Shown piece by piece: positions 17,679 to 26,474 of a stretch of DNA of 64,000 nt (position 1 is the stretch's first letter; the number at the start of each line of letters is the position of its first letter). The DNA is taken from positions 1 through 64,000 of the forward strand of contig NZ_BMQK01000023.1 in the NCBI RefSeq assembly GCF_014648075.1, in the 5' to 3' direction. A model generated the notes under the pieces. The model was not told the origin of the DNA and did not search any database. It saw only the letters and a list, made by a program, of their open reading frames with translations. A program made the position numbers and the translations under genes. The DNA comes from Streptomyces ruber (GTDB taxonomy: Bacteria > Actinomycetota > Actinomycetes > Streptomycetales > Streptomycetaceae).

Positions 17679-18866
17679 TCACACCACCGCCGCCCTCGTC
17701 TCACCGGCCGTGCGGGCCAGTTCGCGCCTGGCGCGCACGAAGGAGCGGGGCCGGTCGACGGAGAGCACAGCTGTCGTACGTCCGTCGCGTCGGTACTCGG
17801 CGAGGAAGCCGCTCCCGGCCGGGCCTCCGTCGGTCAGCGAGCCCTCGGTGACGTGGACGGTGCCGCCGTCCGGGCGACGGCCGGCGAACTGGATGCGGGC
17901 GCCGTACTGGTCGGACCAGAAGTAGGGGACCGACCGGACGGATTCCACCGTGCGTCCGGCGAGCAGGTTCCGTACGGCCACCCGGGGCTGCTCAGTGGCG
18001 GAGGTCCAGTGCTCGGCGCGGGTACCGCCGACACGGGCCACGTCTCCGACGGCGACGACCTGGGGCAGCGCCGTCACGCAGCCGTCGTCGCAGAGGACAC
18101 CGTCGCGCAGGGCGAGCGCCGAGCCGTCCAGCCAGGCGGTGCCGGGGACGGCACCGATGCCGACGACCACGGTGTCGGCGGGAAGGACACGGCCGTCGGA
18201 GAGTTCGACGCCTGTGACGGCACCCGTGACGGCGTGCAGCCGGGCGACACCCGTGCCGGTCAGGAGGCGGACGCCACCGCGCTCGTGCAGGGCGGCGCAG
18301 ACGGCGGCCATCTCCGGGCCGAGTTGAGCGGCAAGGGGCAGCGGAGCGGCCTCCACGACGGTGACGTGGTGTCCGAGGGAGGCGCACGACGACGCGGTCT
18401 CCGCGCCGACGAAGCCCCCGCCGACGACCACGACGCGGCGCGGCCCCTCGGCGAGTTCGTCGCGCAGGGCACGGGCGTCGTCCAGGGTGCGCAGGGCGTG
18501 CACGCCGGCGAGCGCGTCGCCCGGCAGACGGCGTGCCGAGGCGCCCGTGGCGATGACGACGCCGTCCGTGCGCACGGTGCGGCCGTCGCCGAGAAGCACA
18601 CCGCGGCCGCGGGCGTCCAGGCCCCGGGCGCGTACGCCCAGCACCCAGTCGGCGCCGAGCGCGGCGGTCTCCCCGGGATCGGTCAGGGCGAGACTCGCCT
18701 CGGTGCTCCGTCCGGTCAGGAAGTCCTTGGACAGGGGCGGCCGGTCGTACGGCCGGTGCGGCTCGTCGCCGACGACCACCAGCCGGCCGTCGAAGCCCTG
18801 GGCCCGCAGCTCGCGGGCCGCGTACACACCGGCGAGCGAGGCACCGACGACGGTCACGGACCTCAT
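17679..18866 (-). CDS. FAD-dependent ferredoxin reductase
   Basis: A 395-residue NAD(P)H:ferredoxin oxidoreductase of the pyridine nucleotide-disulfide family. FAD-binding TVVGASLAGVYAARELR is at the N-terminus, NAD-binding VVVVGGGFVGAETASS mid-protein, and the second FAD motif GDVARVGG later. Its start overlaps the Rieske ferredoxin stop by 4 bp. The pair is the natural electron chain for the Rieske oxygenase at 25305-26474. Regulation may run through the IclR protein encoded divergently upstream. Confidence 0.9.
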   Translation of the reverse strand: MRSVTVVGASLAGVYAARELRAQGFDGRLVVVGDEPHRPYDRPPLSKDFLTGRSTEASLALTDPGETAALGADWVLGVRARGLDARGRGVLLGDGRTVRTDGVVIATGASARRLPGDALAGVHALRTLDDARALRDELAEGPRRVVVVGGGFVGAETASSCASLGHHVTVVEAAPLPLAAQLGPEMAAVCAALHERGGVRLLTGTGVARLHAVTGAVTGVELSDGRVLPADTVVVGIGAVPGTAWLDGSALALRDGVLCDDGCVTALPQVVAVGDVARVGGTRAEHWTSATEQPRVAVRNLLAGRTVESVRSVPYFWSDQYGARIQFAGRRPDGGTVHVTEGSLTDGGPAGSGFLAEYRRDGRTTAVLSVDRPRSFVRARRELARTAGETRAAVV

Positions 18867-19183
18867 GCCGCCGTTCCCGCCCCGACCCCGAGGTGCACGT
18901 GAATGACGCCGTTCTCCACGCTCACACGGTGCGTGCGGACGGCGCGGCGGGCGGGAAGACAGGTGGCCTCGCCGGTCCGCAGGTCGAACGAGGCGGCGTG
19001 CAGCGGGCATTCGACCAGACGGCCCTCCAGCCAGCCCTCGGAGAGGGAGGCGTCCTGGTGGGTGCAGGTGTCGTCGACGGCGTAGAGCTCACCGTCGGCG
19101 TTGAACACGGCGACGGGCGGCGTCGTGTCGATGCGGACGGACCCGCCCACGGGGAGGTCTTCGAGGCGGCAGACGGGAATCAT
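18863..19183 (-). CDS. Rieske [2Fe-2S] ferredoxin
   Basis: A 106-residue soluble Rieske ferredoxin. Cluster ligands are CTH (Cys40, His42) and CPLH (Cys59, His62). It resembles the small ferredoxins of three-component dioxygenases and NirD-like proteins. It is translated just before the reductase (4-bp overlap) and divergently from the IclR regulator. Its probable role is to pass electrons from the reductase to the oxygenase at 25305-26474. Confidence 0.92.
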   Translation of the reverse strand: MIPVCRLEDLPVGGSVRIDTTPPVAVFNADGELYAVDDTCTHQDASLSEGWLEGRLVECPLHAASFDLRTGEATCLPARRAVRTHRVSVENGVIHVHLGVGAGTAA

Positions 19184-19319
19184 GGGGCCCCCTGCGTGAT
19201 GGGAGGTTCGGATGCGGTGTGCGGGGAGTGCGCGGTTCGCGGTCCGGGCCGGTCGGAAACCTTGGCGGTCCGAGGCGCTTCGGTACCATGGCGTTTCACA
19301 TATCGCATCGCAGAGCGTT

Positions 19320-19330
19320 ATGCGCAACAG
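19320..19330. promoter_or_regulatory. candidate IclR-family operator, copy 1
   Basis: The 11-bp ATGCGCAACAG lies between the divergent Rieske ferredoxin and IclR genes, with a partial inverted arm (TCGCAT) about 14 bp to its left. The same 11 bp occurs at 20480-20490, before the mscR-led operon. GCGCAA-type half sites are usual for IclR regulators. Confidence 0.5.
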
Positions 19331-19412
19331 AATCCGGGCGGGACGACCGTCGCGTCAAGGGCTTCCCGCAGATGCGGTCCGAACAGGGCCGTCAGGTGGT
19401 GAGAGTTGACCT

Positions 19413-20279
19413 ATGACCCGCACGCAGCAGCAGCAGAACGAACCGAAGCGGAACGATCAGAAACAGAACGCCCAGAAGCAGAACGACCGGAGGCGGAACG
19501 ACCAGAAGCAGAACGGCAGAAGCGCGGCGAGCGCCGTCCAGTCGGTGGACCGCGCGGTGAGCGTCCTGGAGATCCTCGCCCGGCACGGTGAGGCGGGCGT
19601 CACCGAGATCGCCGACGAGCTGGACGTGCACAAGTCCACCGCCTTCCGGCTGCTGGGCGTCCTGGAGAACCGCGGCCTGGTGGCCCAGGCGAAGGACCGC
19701 GGCAAGTACTACCTGGGCGCCGGCGTACTGCGCCTCGCGGGGGCGGCGGCAGTGCGCCTGGACATCTCCCAGGAGGGCGTGCCCGTCTGCCGCGAACTCG
19801 CCGACGAACTGGGCGAGACCGTGAACATCGCGGTGCACGACGAGGACGCCGCCGTCAACATCATGCAGGCCCGCGGCACCGCGTCCGTCACCGCGCAGAA
19901 CTGGCTCGGCCGGCGCACCCCCCTGCACGCGACGTCCAGCGGCAAGGTACTGCTCGCGCACATGCCGCCCACCCTGCGCGAGGGCCTGCTCGCCCGCTCG
20001 CTGCCGCGCTTCACCGAGCACACCGTGACCGGCGCGGCCGCGCTCCGCGCCGAGCTGGAGGCGGTCGTCGAGCAGGGGTACGGGATGACCGTCGAGGAGC
20101 TGGAGCTGGGCCTCGCCGCCGTGGCGGTACCCGTGCGGGCCCACGACGGCAAGGTGGTCGGCGCGCTCAGCGTCTCCGGGCCGGTGTACCGGCTGACCCC
20201 CGACCGGCTCCCGGAGCTGGCCAAGCGGACGGTCGCGGCCGGGAGCGAGCTGTCCCGCCGCATGGGATACGCCTACTGA
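19413..20279 (+). CDS. IclR-family transcriptional regulator
   Basis: A 288-residue regulator with a winged-helix domain at about 40-100 (ITEIADELDVHKST-like: TEIADELDVHKSTAFRLL) and a C-terminal IclR effector domain (WLGRRTPLHATSSGKVLLA). The first 36 residues are an unusual Gln/Asn/Lys/Arg-rich low-complexity tail. ATG 19413 follows GGTGAGAG. It sits between the ferredoxin/reductase pair and the demethylation operon and probably controls both, sensing betaine or a pathway intermediate. The ligand is inferred. Confidence 0.9.
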   Translation: MTRTQQQQNEPKRNDQKQNAQKQNDRRRNDQKQNGRSAASAVQSVDRAVSVLEILARHGEAGVTEIADELDVHKSTAFRLLGVLENRGLVAQAKDRGKYYLGAGVLRLAGAAAVRLDISQEGVPVCRELADELGETVNIAVHDEDAAVNIMQARGTASVTAQNWLGRRTPLHATSSGKVLLAHMPPTLREGLLARSLPRFTEHTVTGAAALRAELEAVVEQGYGMTVEELELGLAAVAVPVRAHDGKVVGALSVSGPVYRLTPDRLPELAKRTVAAGSELSRRMGYAY

Positions 20280-20479
20280 CCCACCGCCGGGCGCGTGGCG
20301 GCACCCCCGTGCACGCGGACACGGCACGGCGCGGGGCCGGAGCCGTCCGGCCCCGCGCCTCCTTTGTGTCGGGCGCGTTTCGCGACGTCCGGAGGCTTTT
20401 GCCAAGGGTTAACCCGCACCCCTTGACGGTCCTGTGACGCCGTTCTCACTATGTCTCTCATCGCGCAACCCATCGTGCA

Positions 20480-20490
20480 ATGCGCAACAG
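20480..20490. promoter_or_regulatory. candidate IclR-family operator, copy 2
   Basis: Exact second copy of ATGCGCAACAG, 14 bp before the GTG of mscR, with two related GCGCAA/GTGCAA elements just to its left (20462-20480). It marks the promoter-proximal region of the demethylation operon and argues against the longer start at 20451. Confidence 0.5.
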
Positions 20491-20504
20491 CAGAGGAGTC
20501 TGTC

Positions 20505-21590
20505 GTGCCACACGAGGTCCGTGCCGCAGTCGCTGTGAAGAGGGGCGCACCCGTAGAGGTGCGGAGGATCGTCGTGCCCGACCCGGGGCCCGGCGAGGTA
20601 CTGGTCGACGTGCAGGCCTGCGGGGTCTGTCACACGGACCTGCACTACCGGGACGGCGCGGTCACGGACGACTTCCCCTTTCTCCTCGGTCACGAGGCGG
20701 CGGGCACGGTCGCGGCGGTCGGCGAGGGCGTCACCGGTCTCCGGGCCGGTGACTACGTGGTCCTCGCCTGGCGCGCGCCCTGCGGCGCCTGCCGCTCCTG
20801 TCGGCGCGGCCGTCCCTGGTACTGCTTCGACTCCCGCAACGCCCGCCGGCCGATGACGCTCCTCGACGGCACCCCCCTCACGAACGCCCTCGGCATCGGC
20901 GCCTTCGCCGAGAAGACGCTGGTCGCGGCGGGACAGGCGGTGCGGATCGACCCGGCGGCCCGCCCGGAGGCCGCGGGGCTGATCGGCTGCGGGGTGATGG
21001 CCGGGTACGGTGCCGCCGTCCACACCGGCGGGGTCGGCCGCGGTGACTCGGTGGCCGTCATCGGCTGCGGCGGTGTGGGGGCCGCGGCGATCGCGGGTGC
21101 CTGTCTGAACGGTGCGGTCAAGGTGATCGCCATCGACATCGACGACAGGAAACTCGATCAGGCGGAACGGTTCGGCGCCACGCACACGGTCAACTCCCGC
21201 GGCACGGACCCGGTCGAGGCCGTCCGCGAGCTCACGAACGGCTTCGGTGTCGACGTCGCCATCGACGCGGTGGGCCGCCCGGAGACGTTCCTGCAGGCCT
21301 TCTCCATGCGCGACCACGCGGGCACCCTCGTCCAGGTCGGCGTCCCCTCCCCGGGGGCGCAGGTCGAACTCCCGCTGCTCGACGTCTTCTCGCGGGGCGG
21401 GGCGATCAAGCCCTCCTGGTACGGCGACTGCCTGCCCAGCAGAGACTTCCCCTTCCTCGTCGACCAGTACCTGAACGGACTGCTGGACCTCAACGCCTTC
21501 GTCAGCGGAACCGTCTCGCTCGACGATGTCGAGGACGCCTTCGCGAAGATGTACCGGGGGGACGTACTGCGTTCGGTGGTGGTCCTGTGA
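20505..21590 (+). CDS. mscR: S-(hydroxymethyl)mycothiol dehydrogenase (mycothiol-dependent formaldehyde dehydrogenase)
   Basis: A zinc-dependent class III-like alcohol dehydrogenase of 361 residues that oxidises the formaldehyde-mycothiol adduct with NAD. Catalytic zinc ligands sit in CGVCHTD (Cys39) and GHEAAG (His63). The structural zinc is bound by CGACRSCRRGRPWYC, and the nucleotide loop is GCGGVG. The GRPWYCFDSRNA stretch is typical of the mycothiol branch. GTG 20505 follows GAGGAG. It is the first gene of a four-gene run whose products release formaldehyde, which explains its presence. The MscR call is from family resemblance. Confidence 0.85.
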   Translation: MPHEVRAAVAVKRGAPVEVRRIVVPDPGPGEVLVDVQACGVCHTDLHYRDGAVTDDFPFLLGHEAAGTVAAVGEGVTGLRAGDYVVLAWRAPCGACRSCRRGRPWYCFDSRNARRPMTLLDGTPLTNALGIGAFAEKTLVAAGQAVRIDPAARPEAAGLIGCGVMAGYGAAVHTGGVGRGDSVAVIGCGGVGAAAIAGACLNGAVKVIAIDIDDRKLDQAERFGATHTVNSRGTDPVEAVRELTNGFGVDVAIDAVGRPETFLQAFSMRDHAGTLVQVGVPSPGAQVELPLLDVFSRGGAIKPSWYGDCLPSRDFPFLVDQYLNGLLDLNAFVSGTVSLDDVEDAFAKMYRGDVLRSVVVL

Positions 21591-24094
21591 CCGCGCACGC
21601 TGCCGGCACGGCCTCCCATACGGCCCCTCGCGTGGTCGTCATCGGCGCCGGCGTCGTCGGCTGCTCCCTGGCCGACGAACTCACCGCCCGCGGCTGGACC
21701 GACGTCACCGTCCTCGAACAGGGCCCCCTGCCCGCCCCCGGCGGCTCCACCTCGCACGCCCCGGGGCTCGTCTTCCGTACCAGTCCCTCCAAGACCCTGA
21801 CCGCGTTCGCCGCGTACACGGTCGAGAAGTTCTCGGCCCTCGAAGTGGACGGGGTCCCGTGCTTCGACCGGGTCGGCGGCCTGGAACTCGCGACCACCCC
21901 CGAACGCCTCGCCGACCTGCATCGCAAGGCGGGCTGGGCCGCGTCCTGGGGGATCCGCGGCGAGGTCGTCCCGCCGGAGCGCTGCCGGGAGCTCTGGCCG
22001 CTCGTCGACGCGTCCCAGGTCCTCGGCGGCTTCCACACCCCGGACGACGGCCTGGCCCGCGCCCTCCTCGCCGCCCGCGCCCAGATGGAGCGCGCCACCG
22101 GCCGCGGCGCGCGCTTCCTGGACCGGCACACGGTCACCGGCATCGAGCGCCACGACGGCCGGGTGACCGGCGTCGTCACCGACCGCGGCACCTTCCCCGC
22201 CGACCACGTCGTCTCGGCGGCCGGCTTCTGGGGTCCGGTCGTCGGCCGCATGGCCGGGGTCGACGTACCCCTGCAACCCCTCGCCCACCAGTACGCGACG
22301 ACGCGGCCGCTGCCCGAGCTCGCCGGCCGGCGGCAGGAGGCCGTCCGGCCCATCCTGCGCCACCAGGACCGCGACCTGTACTTCCGGGAGCACGGCGACC
22401 GCATCGGCATCGGCTCCTACGCGCACCGTCCGCTGCCCGTCGACCCGTTCGCGGTCCCGGCGTACGACGACGCCCGCGGCCGGGACATGGACATGCCGTC
22501 CTCGTACCCGTTCACCGCGGAGGACTGGGCGCCGAGCTGGGAGGACTGCCGCCGGCTGATGCCCGCCCTGCGCGACACCGGCATCGACACGGGCTTCAAC
22601 GGCGTCTTCTCCTTCACCCCCGACGGCATGCCCCTGCTCGGCGAGGCCCGCGCGCTCACCGGCTTCTGGCTGGCCGAGGCGGTCTGGGTGACCCACTCCG
22701 CGGGCGCCGCCAGGGCGGTCGCCGAGTGGATGGTCGAGGGCCGCCCGTCGCTCGACGTCCACGAGTGCGACCTCACCCGCTTCGAGGACGCCCAGCGCTC
22801 CCCGTCGTACGTCGCCGAGCGCGGCGCGCGGCAGTTCGTCGAGGTGTACGACGTGATCCACCCGCTCCAGCCGATGGAGCACCCGCGCCCGCTGCGCGTC
22901 AGCCCCTTCCACGCCCGGCAGCAGGAACTCGGCGCGTTCTTCCTGGAGGGCGGCGGCTGGGAGCGCCCGCACTGGTACGAGGCGAACGCCCCGCTGACGG
23001 AGGGCCTGGAACTGCCGGAGCGGGACGCCTGGTCGGCCCGCTACTGGTCCCCGGTCGCGGCCGCCGAGGCCAGGGCCACGCGGGAGGGGGTCGCCCTGTA
23101 CGACATGACCCCGCTGCGCCGGATCGAGGTCACCGGCCCGGGCGCCCTGGCCTTCCTGCACCGTATGACCAGCAACAACCTCCGCAAGAGGCCCGGCGCG
23201 GTGACGTACACGCTGCTGCTCGACGAGACGGGCGGGGTGCGCTCCGACCTGACCGTGGCGCGGCTCGGTCCCGACCGCTTCCAGGTGGGGGCCAACTCCC
23301 CCGCCGACCTGGACCGGTTGCTGCGGTACGCGCCGGGTGGGGGCACCTCCCGCTCCGGCGAGGCCGGGAGTGGGGGAGTGAACGTCCGCGACATCACCTC
23401 CGGCACCTGCTGCATCGGCGTCTGGGGACCCCTCGCGCGCGCCCTCGTCCAGCCGCTGACCCGGGACGACTTCTCGCACGAGGGCTTCGGTTACTTCCGC
23501 GCGAAGGAGACGTACGTCGGGCACGTCCCGGTGACCGCGCTGCGCCTGAGTTACGTCGGCGAGCTCGGCTGGGAGCTGTACACCACCGCCGACCTGGGCC
23601 TGCGCCTGTGGGACACCCTGTGGGAGGCCGGCCAGGAGCTCGGGGTGGTCGCGGCCGGGCGTTCGGCGTTCGACTCCCTGCGCCTGGAGAAGGGTTACCG
23701 CGCCTGGGGCGTCGACATGACGGACGAGCACGACCCGTACGAGGCGGGTCTCGGTTTCGCGGTCCGCATGGACAAGGACGGCTTCGTCGGCCAGGACGCC
23801 CTGCGCGCCCTGCCGGACCCGTACCTGCCCGCCCGCAGGCTCACCCCGCTCCTCCTCGACGACCCGGCCTCCGTGGTCCTCGGCAAGGAGCCCGTCCACG
23901 TCGACGGCGCCCCGGCCGGTTACGTCACCAGCGCCGCGTACGGCTACACGCTGGGCCGCTGCGTCGCGTACGCCTGGCTGCCCCCGCTCGCCCCCGGGAC
24001 CGGCGTGCACGTCGAGTACTTCGGCGAGAAGATCCCGGCGACCGTGGCCGAGGAGCCGCTGTTCGACCCGGGGATGACCCGCATCCGCCGGTGA
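21587..24094 (+). CDS. dimethylglycine oxidase/dehydrogenase-like flavoprotein with GcvT domain
   Basis: An 835-residue demethylase. The N-terminal DAO-type FAD domain (VVVIGAGVVGCSLADEL) has His57 in GGSTSHAPG at the position that binds FAD covalently in dimethylglycine oxidase. The C-terminal half is a GcvT/aminomethyltransferase-like folate domain (from about 440 on; YDMTPLRRIEVTGPGA), which captures the methyl group as methylene-tetrahydrofolate or releases formaldehyde. GTG 21587 overlaps the mscR stop by 4 bp. Dimethylglycine is the most likely substrate, sarcosine the alternative. A short palindromic insertion interrupts the folate domain in frame. Confidence 0.85.
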   Translation: MTAHAAGTASHTAPRVVVIGAGVVGCSLADELTARGWTDVTVLEQGPLPAPGGSTSHAPGLVFRTSPSKTLTAFAAYTVEKFSALEVDGVPCFDRVGGLELATTPERLADLHRKAGWAASWGIRGEVVPPERCRELWPLVDASQVLGGFHTPDDGLARALLAARAQMERATGRGARFLDRHTVTGIERHDGRVTGVVTDRGTFPADHVVSAAGFWGPVVGRMAGVDVPLQPLAHQYATTRPLPELAGRRQEAVRPILRHQDRDLYFREHGDRIGIGSYAHRPLPVDPFAVPAYDDARGRDMDMPSSYPFTAEDWAPSWEDCRRLMPALRDTGIDTGFNGVFSFTPDGMPLLGEARALTGFWLAEAVWVTHSAGAARAVAEWMVEGRPSLDVHECDLTRFEDAQRSPSYVAERGARQFVEVYDVIHPLQPMEHPRPLRVSPFHARQQELGAFFLEGGGWERPHWYEANAPLTEGLELPERDAWSARYWSPVAAAEARATREGVALYDMTPLRRIEVTGPGALAFLHRMTSNNLRKRPGAVTYTLLLDETGGVRSDLTVARLGPDRFQVGANSPADLDRLLRYAPGGGTSRSGEAGSGGVNVRDITSGTCCIGVWGPLARALVQPLTRDDFSHEGFGYFRAKETYVGHVPVTALRLSYVGELGWELYTTADLGLRLWDTLWEAGQELGVVAAGRSAFDSLRLEKGYRAWGVDMTDEHDPYEAGLGFAVRMDKDGFVGQDALRALPDPYLPARRLTPLLLDDPASVVLGKEPVHVDGAPAGYVTSAAYGYTLGRCVAYAWLPPLAPGTGVHVEYFGEKIPATVAEEPLFDPGMTRIRR
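23335..23380. repeat. in-frame palindromic element inside the flavoprotein gene
   Basis: A GC-rich dyad with arms CTCCCG and CGGGAG around CTCCGGCGAGGC, flanked by TGGGGGCA and TGGGGGAG. It resembles the small interspersed palindromes common between Streptomyces genes, but here it lies inside an open frame and encodes a Gly/Ser-rich stretch between LLRYAP and VNVRDITSG. Confidence 0.6.
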
Positions 24095-24132
24095 GCCGGC
24101 CCCGGCCATGACGACAACTCCTGGAGGCGCGT

Positions 24133-25293
24133 ATGTCCCCCACCTACGACGTCATCGTGATCGGTCTCGGCGGCATGGGCAGTGCCGCCGCCCACCACCT
24201 GTCGGCGCGCGGTGCCCGCGTGCTCGGCCTGGAGAGGTTCGGCCCCGTGCACGACCGCGGCTCCAGCCACGGCGGTTCGCGGATCACCCGGCAGTCCTAC
24301 TTCGAGGACCCGGCGTACGTACCGCTGCTGCTGCGCGCGTACGAGCTGTACGAGGAGGTCGAGCGGGCGACCGGCCGGGAGATCACCACCCTGTGCGGCG
24401 GCGTGATGATCGGGCGCCCGGACTCCCGTACCGTCTCCGGCTCGCTGCGCTCCGCCGAGCAGTGGGACCTGGCCCACGAGGTGCTGGACGCGCGGGAGCT
24501 CCGCCGCCGCTTCCCGACCCTGAACCCCCAGGACGACGAGGTCGCGCTGTTCGAGGCGAAGGCCGGCCTGGTCCGCCCGGAGAACATGGTCGCCGCCCAT
24601 CTGCAGCTGGCCGGCCGGCAGGGCGCCGACCTGCACTTCGACGAGCCGGTGGTGCGCTGGGAGCCGTACCGGGACGGCGTGCGCGTCCACACCGCGGTCA
24701 ACACCTACACGGCGGGCCGGCTGGTGATCTGCCCGGGGGCGTGGGCGCCGCGGCTGCTGACCGGCCTCGGGGTGCCGTTCACGATCGAGCGGCAGGTCAT
24801 GTACTGGTTCCAGCCGTCGTCGCCGGACGGGGTGGAGCCCTTCCGCCCGGAGAACCACCCCGTCTACATCTGGGAGGACGCCGAGGGTGTCCAGGTCTAC
24901 GGCTTCCCCGCCATCGACGGCCCGGAGCTGGGCGCCAAGGTCGCCTTCTTCCGGAAGGGGGAGATCACCACCCCGGAGACCATCGACCGGACCGTGCACG
25001 ACCACGAGGTCGCGGCCATGGCGGAGCACATGTCCCGCTGTATCCCGGAGCTGCCCGGCACCTTTCTCAAGGCCGCCACCTGCATGTACTCCAACACCCC
25101 CGACGAGCACTTCGTGATCTCCCGCCACCCCGCGCACCCCGAGTCGGTGACCGTGGCGTGCGGGTTCTCCGGGCACGGCTTCAAGTTCGTGCCCGTGGTC
25201 GGTGAGATCGTCGCCGACCTCGCGCTGACGGGCACCACCGCGCACCCGATCGGTCTGTTCGACCCGCGGCGCCTCGCCGCCACGCCCGCCTGA
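24133..25293 (+). CDS. monomeric sarcosine oxidase / N-methyl amino acid oxidase
   Basis: A 386-residue flavoenzyme of the MSOX/MTOX family that oxidatively demethylates sarcosine or similar N-methyl amino acids to the amine, formaldehyde and hydrogen peroxide. FAD-binding VIVIGLGGMGSAAAHHL is at the N-terminus. Cys317 in CMYSNTPDEHF matches the cysteine that holds FAD covalently in the family, and the length is typical. ATG 24133 follows GGAGG. It is the third gene of the demethylation operon, giving glycine as the final product. N-methyltryptophan-type substrates are the alternative. Confidence 0.9.
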   Translation: MSPTYDVIVIGLGGMGSAAAHHLSARGARVLGLERFGPVHDRGSSHGGSRITRQSYFEDPAYVPLLLRAYELYEEVERATGREITTLCGGVMIGRPDSRTVSGSLRSAEQWDLAHEVLDARELRRRFPTLNPQDDEVALFEAKAGLVRPENMVAAHLQLAGRQGADLHFDEPVVRWEPYRDGVRVHTAVNTYTAGRLVICPGAWAPRLLTGLGVPFTIERQVMYWFQPSSPDGVEPFRPENHPVYIWEDAEGVQVYGFPAIDGPELGAKVAFFRKGEITTPETIDRTVHDHEVAAMAEHMSRCIPELPGTFLKAATCMYSNTPDEHFVISRHPAHPESVTVACGFSGHGFKFVPVVGEIVADLALTGTTAHPIGLFDPRRLAATPA

Positions 25294-25304
25294 GGAGCAC
25301 GCCC

Positions 25305-26474
25305 GTGACGACGACCCCGACCTCTCCCTCGCCCCGTTCCCCGCGGCAGCTTCCGCCCAGCCTGGTCGCGACCCTGCCGGGGCACTACTACACGGACCCG
25401 GACATCTTCCGGCAGGAGCAGGAGCTGCTCTTCGAGTCGATGTGGTTCTGCGCGGTCCGCTCGGCGGATCTGGCGAAGCCCGGTGCGTTCCGGACGGTGC
25501 GGGTCGGCCGGGAGAGCGTGCTGGTCACCCGGTCGCGCACGGGCGAGCTGCGCGCCTTCCTCAACGTCTGCCGGCACCGCGGCGCCCGGCTCTGCCTGGA
25601 GGAGGCGGGCGAGGTGCGGCGCAATCTGCAGTGCCCGTACCACGCCTGGACGTACGACCTGGACGGCAGGCTGGTGGCCGCGCCGAACCTGGTGAAGATG
25701 CCGGACATCGACCGGGCCGCGTACGGCCTGGTCACGGTGGCGCTGCGCGAGTGGCTGGGCTACGCCTGGGTGTGCCTCGCCGACGAGCCGCCCTCGTTCG
25801 AGGAGACGGTGGTCGGCGCGGCCGTGGAACGCCTCGGCGACACCGCCGCGATCGAGCACTACCGCGCGGAGGACCTCGCGCTCGGCAGGCGCATCTCCTA
25901 CGACGTGAAGGCGAACTGGAAGCTGATCGTCGAGAACTTCATGGAGTGCTACCACTGCGCCACGATCCACCCCGAGCTCACCGACGTGCTGCCGGAGTTC
26001 GCCCACGGGTACGCGGCCCAGTACTACGTGGGCCACGGCGCCGAGTTCGGCGAGGGCGTCCAGGGCTTCACCGTGGACGGCGGCGCGGGCTTCGCGAAAC
26101 TGCCCGGCGTGGCCGAGGACCAGGACCGCCGCTACTACGCGATCACCGTGAAGCCGACCGTCTTCGTCAACCTCGTCCCCGACCACGTGATCCTGCACCG
26201 CATGTTCCCGCTCGCGGAGGACCGCACGGTCGTCGAGTGCGACTGGCTGTACGCGCCCGAGGTCGTCGCCTCGGGCGCGGACGTGTCCAGGTCGGTGGAG
26301 CTGTTCCACCGGGTGAACGCGCAGGACTTCGAGGCGTGCGAGCGGACCCAGCCCGCGATGTCCTCGCGCGCGTACCGCCGCGGCGGTGTGCTGGTGCCGT
26401 CCGAGCACCACATCGGCATCTTCCACGCGTGGCTGATGCGGCGGTTGGGAGCCCGCCCGCAGGCGGGCACCTGA
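25305..26474 (+). CDS. Rieske non-haem iron oxygenase, probable glycine betaine monooxygenase
   Basis: A 389-residue oxygenase alpha subunit. The Rieske centre is C89-R-H91 and C110-P-Y-H113. The mononuclear iron site is NFMECYHCATIHPEL at about 208-222. It is most like the GbcA/stachydrine-demethylase group that splits quaternary N-methyl compounds. GTG 25305 follows GAGGAG and is 11 bp from the preceding gene. With the ferredoxin and reductase at 17679-19183, it would convert glycine betaine to dimethylglycine and formaldehyde. Proline betaine or carnitine are alternative substrates. The stop abuts the stop of the opposite SMC-like gene with no gap. Confidence 0.85.
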   Translation: MTTTPTSPSPRSPRQLPPSLVATLPGHYYTDPDIFRQEQELLFESMWFCAVRSADLAKPGAFRTVRVGRESVLVTRSRTGELRAFLNVCRHRGARLCLEEAGEVRRNLQCPYHAWTYDLDGRLVAAPNLVKMPDIDRAAYGLVTVALREWLGYAWVCLADEPPSFEETVVGAAVERLGDTAAIEHYRAEDLALGRRISYDVKANWKLIVENFMECYHCATIHPELTDVLPEFAHGYAAQYYVGHGAEFGEGVQGFTVDGGAGFAKLPGVAEDQDRRYYAITVKPTVFVNLVPDHVILHRMFPLAEDRTVVECDWLYAPEVVASGADVSRSVELFHRVNAQDFEACERTQPAMSSRAYRRGGVLVPSEHHIGIFHAWLMRRLGARPQAGT

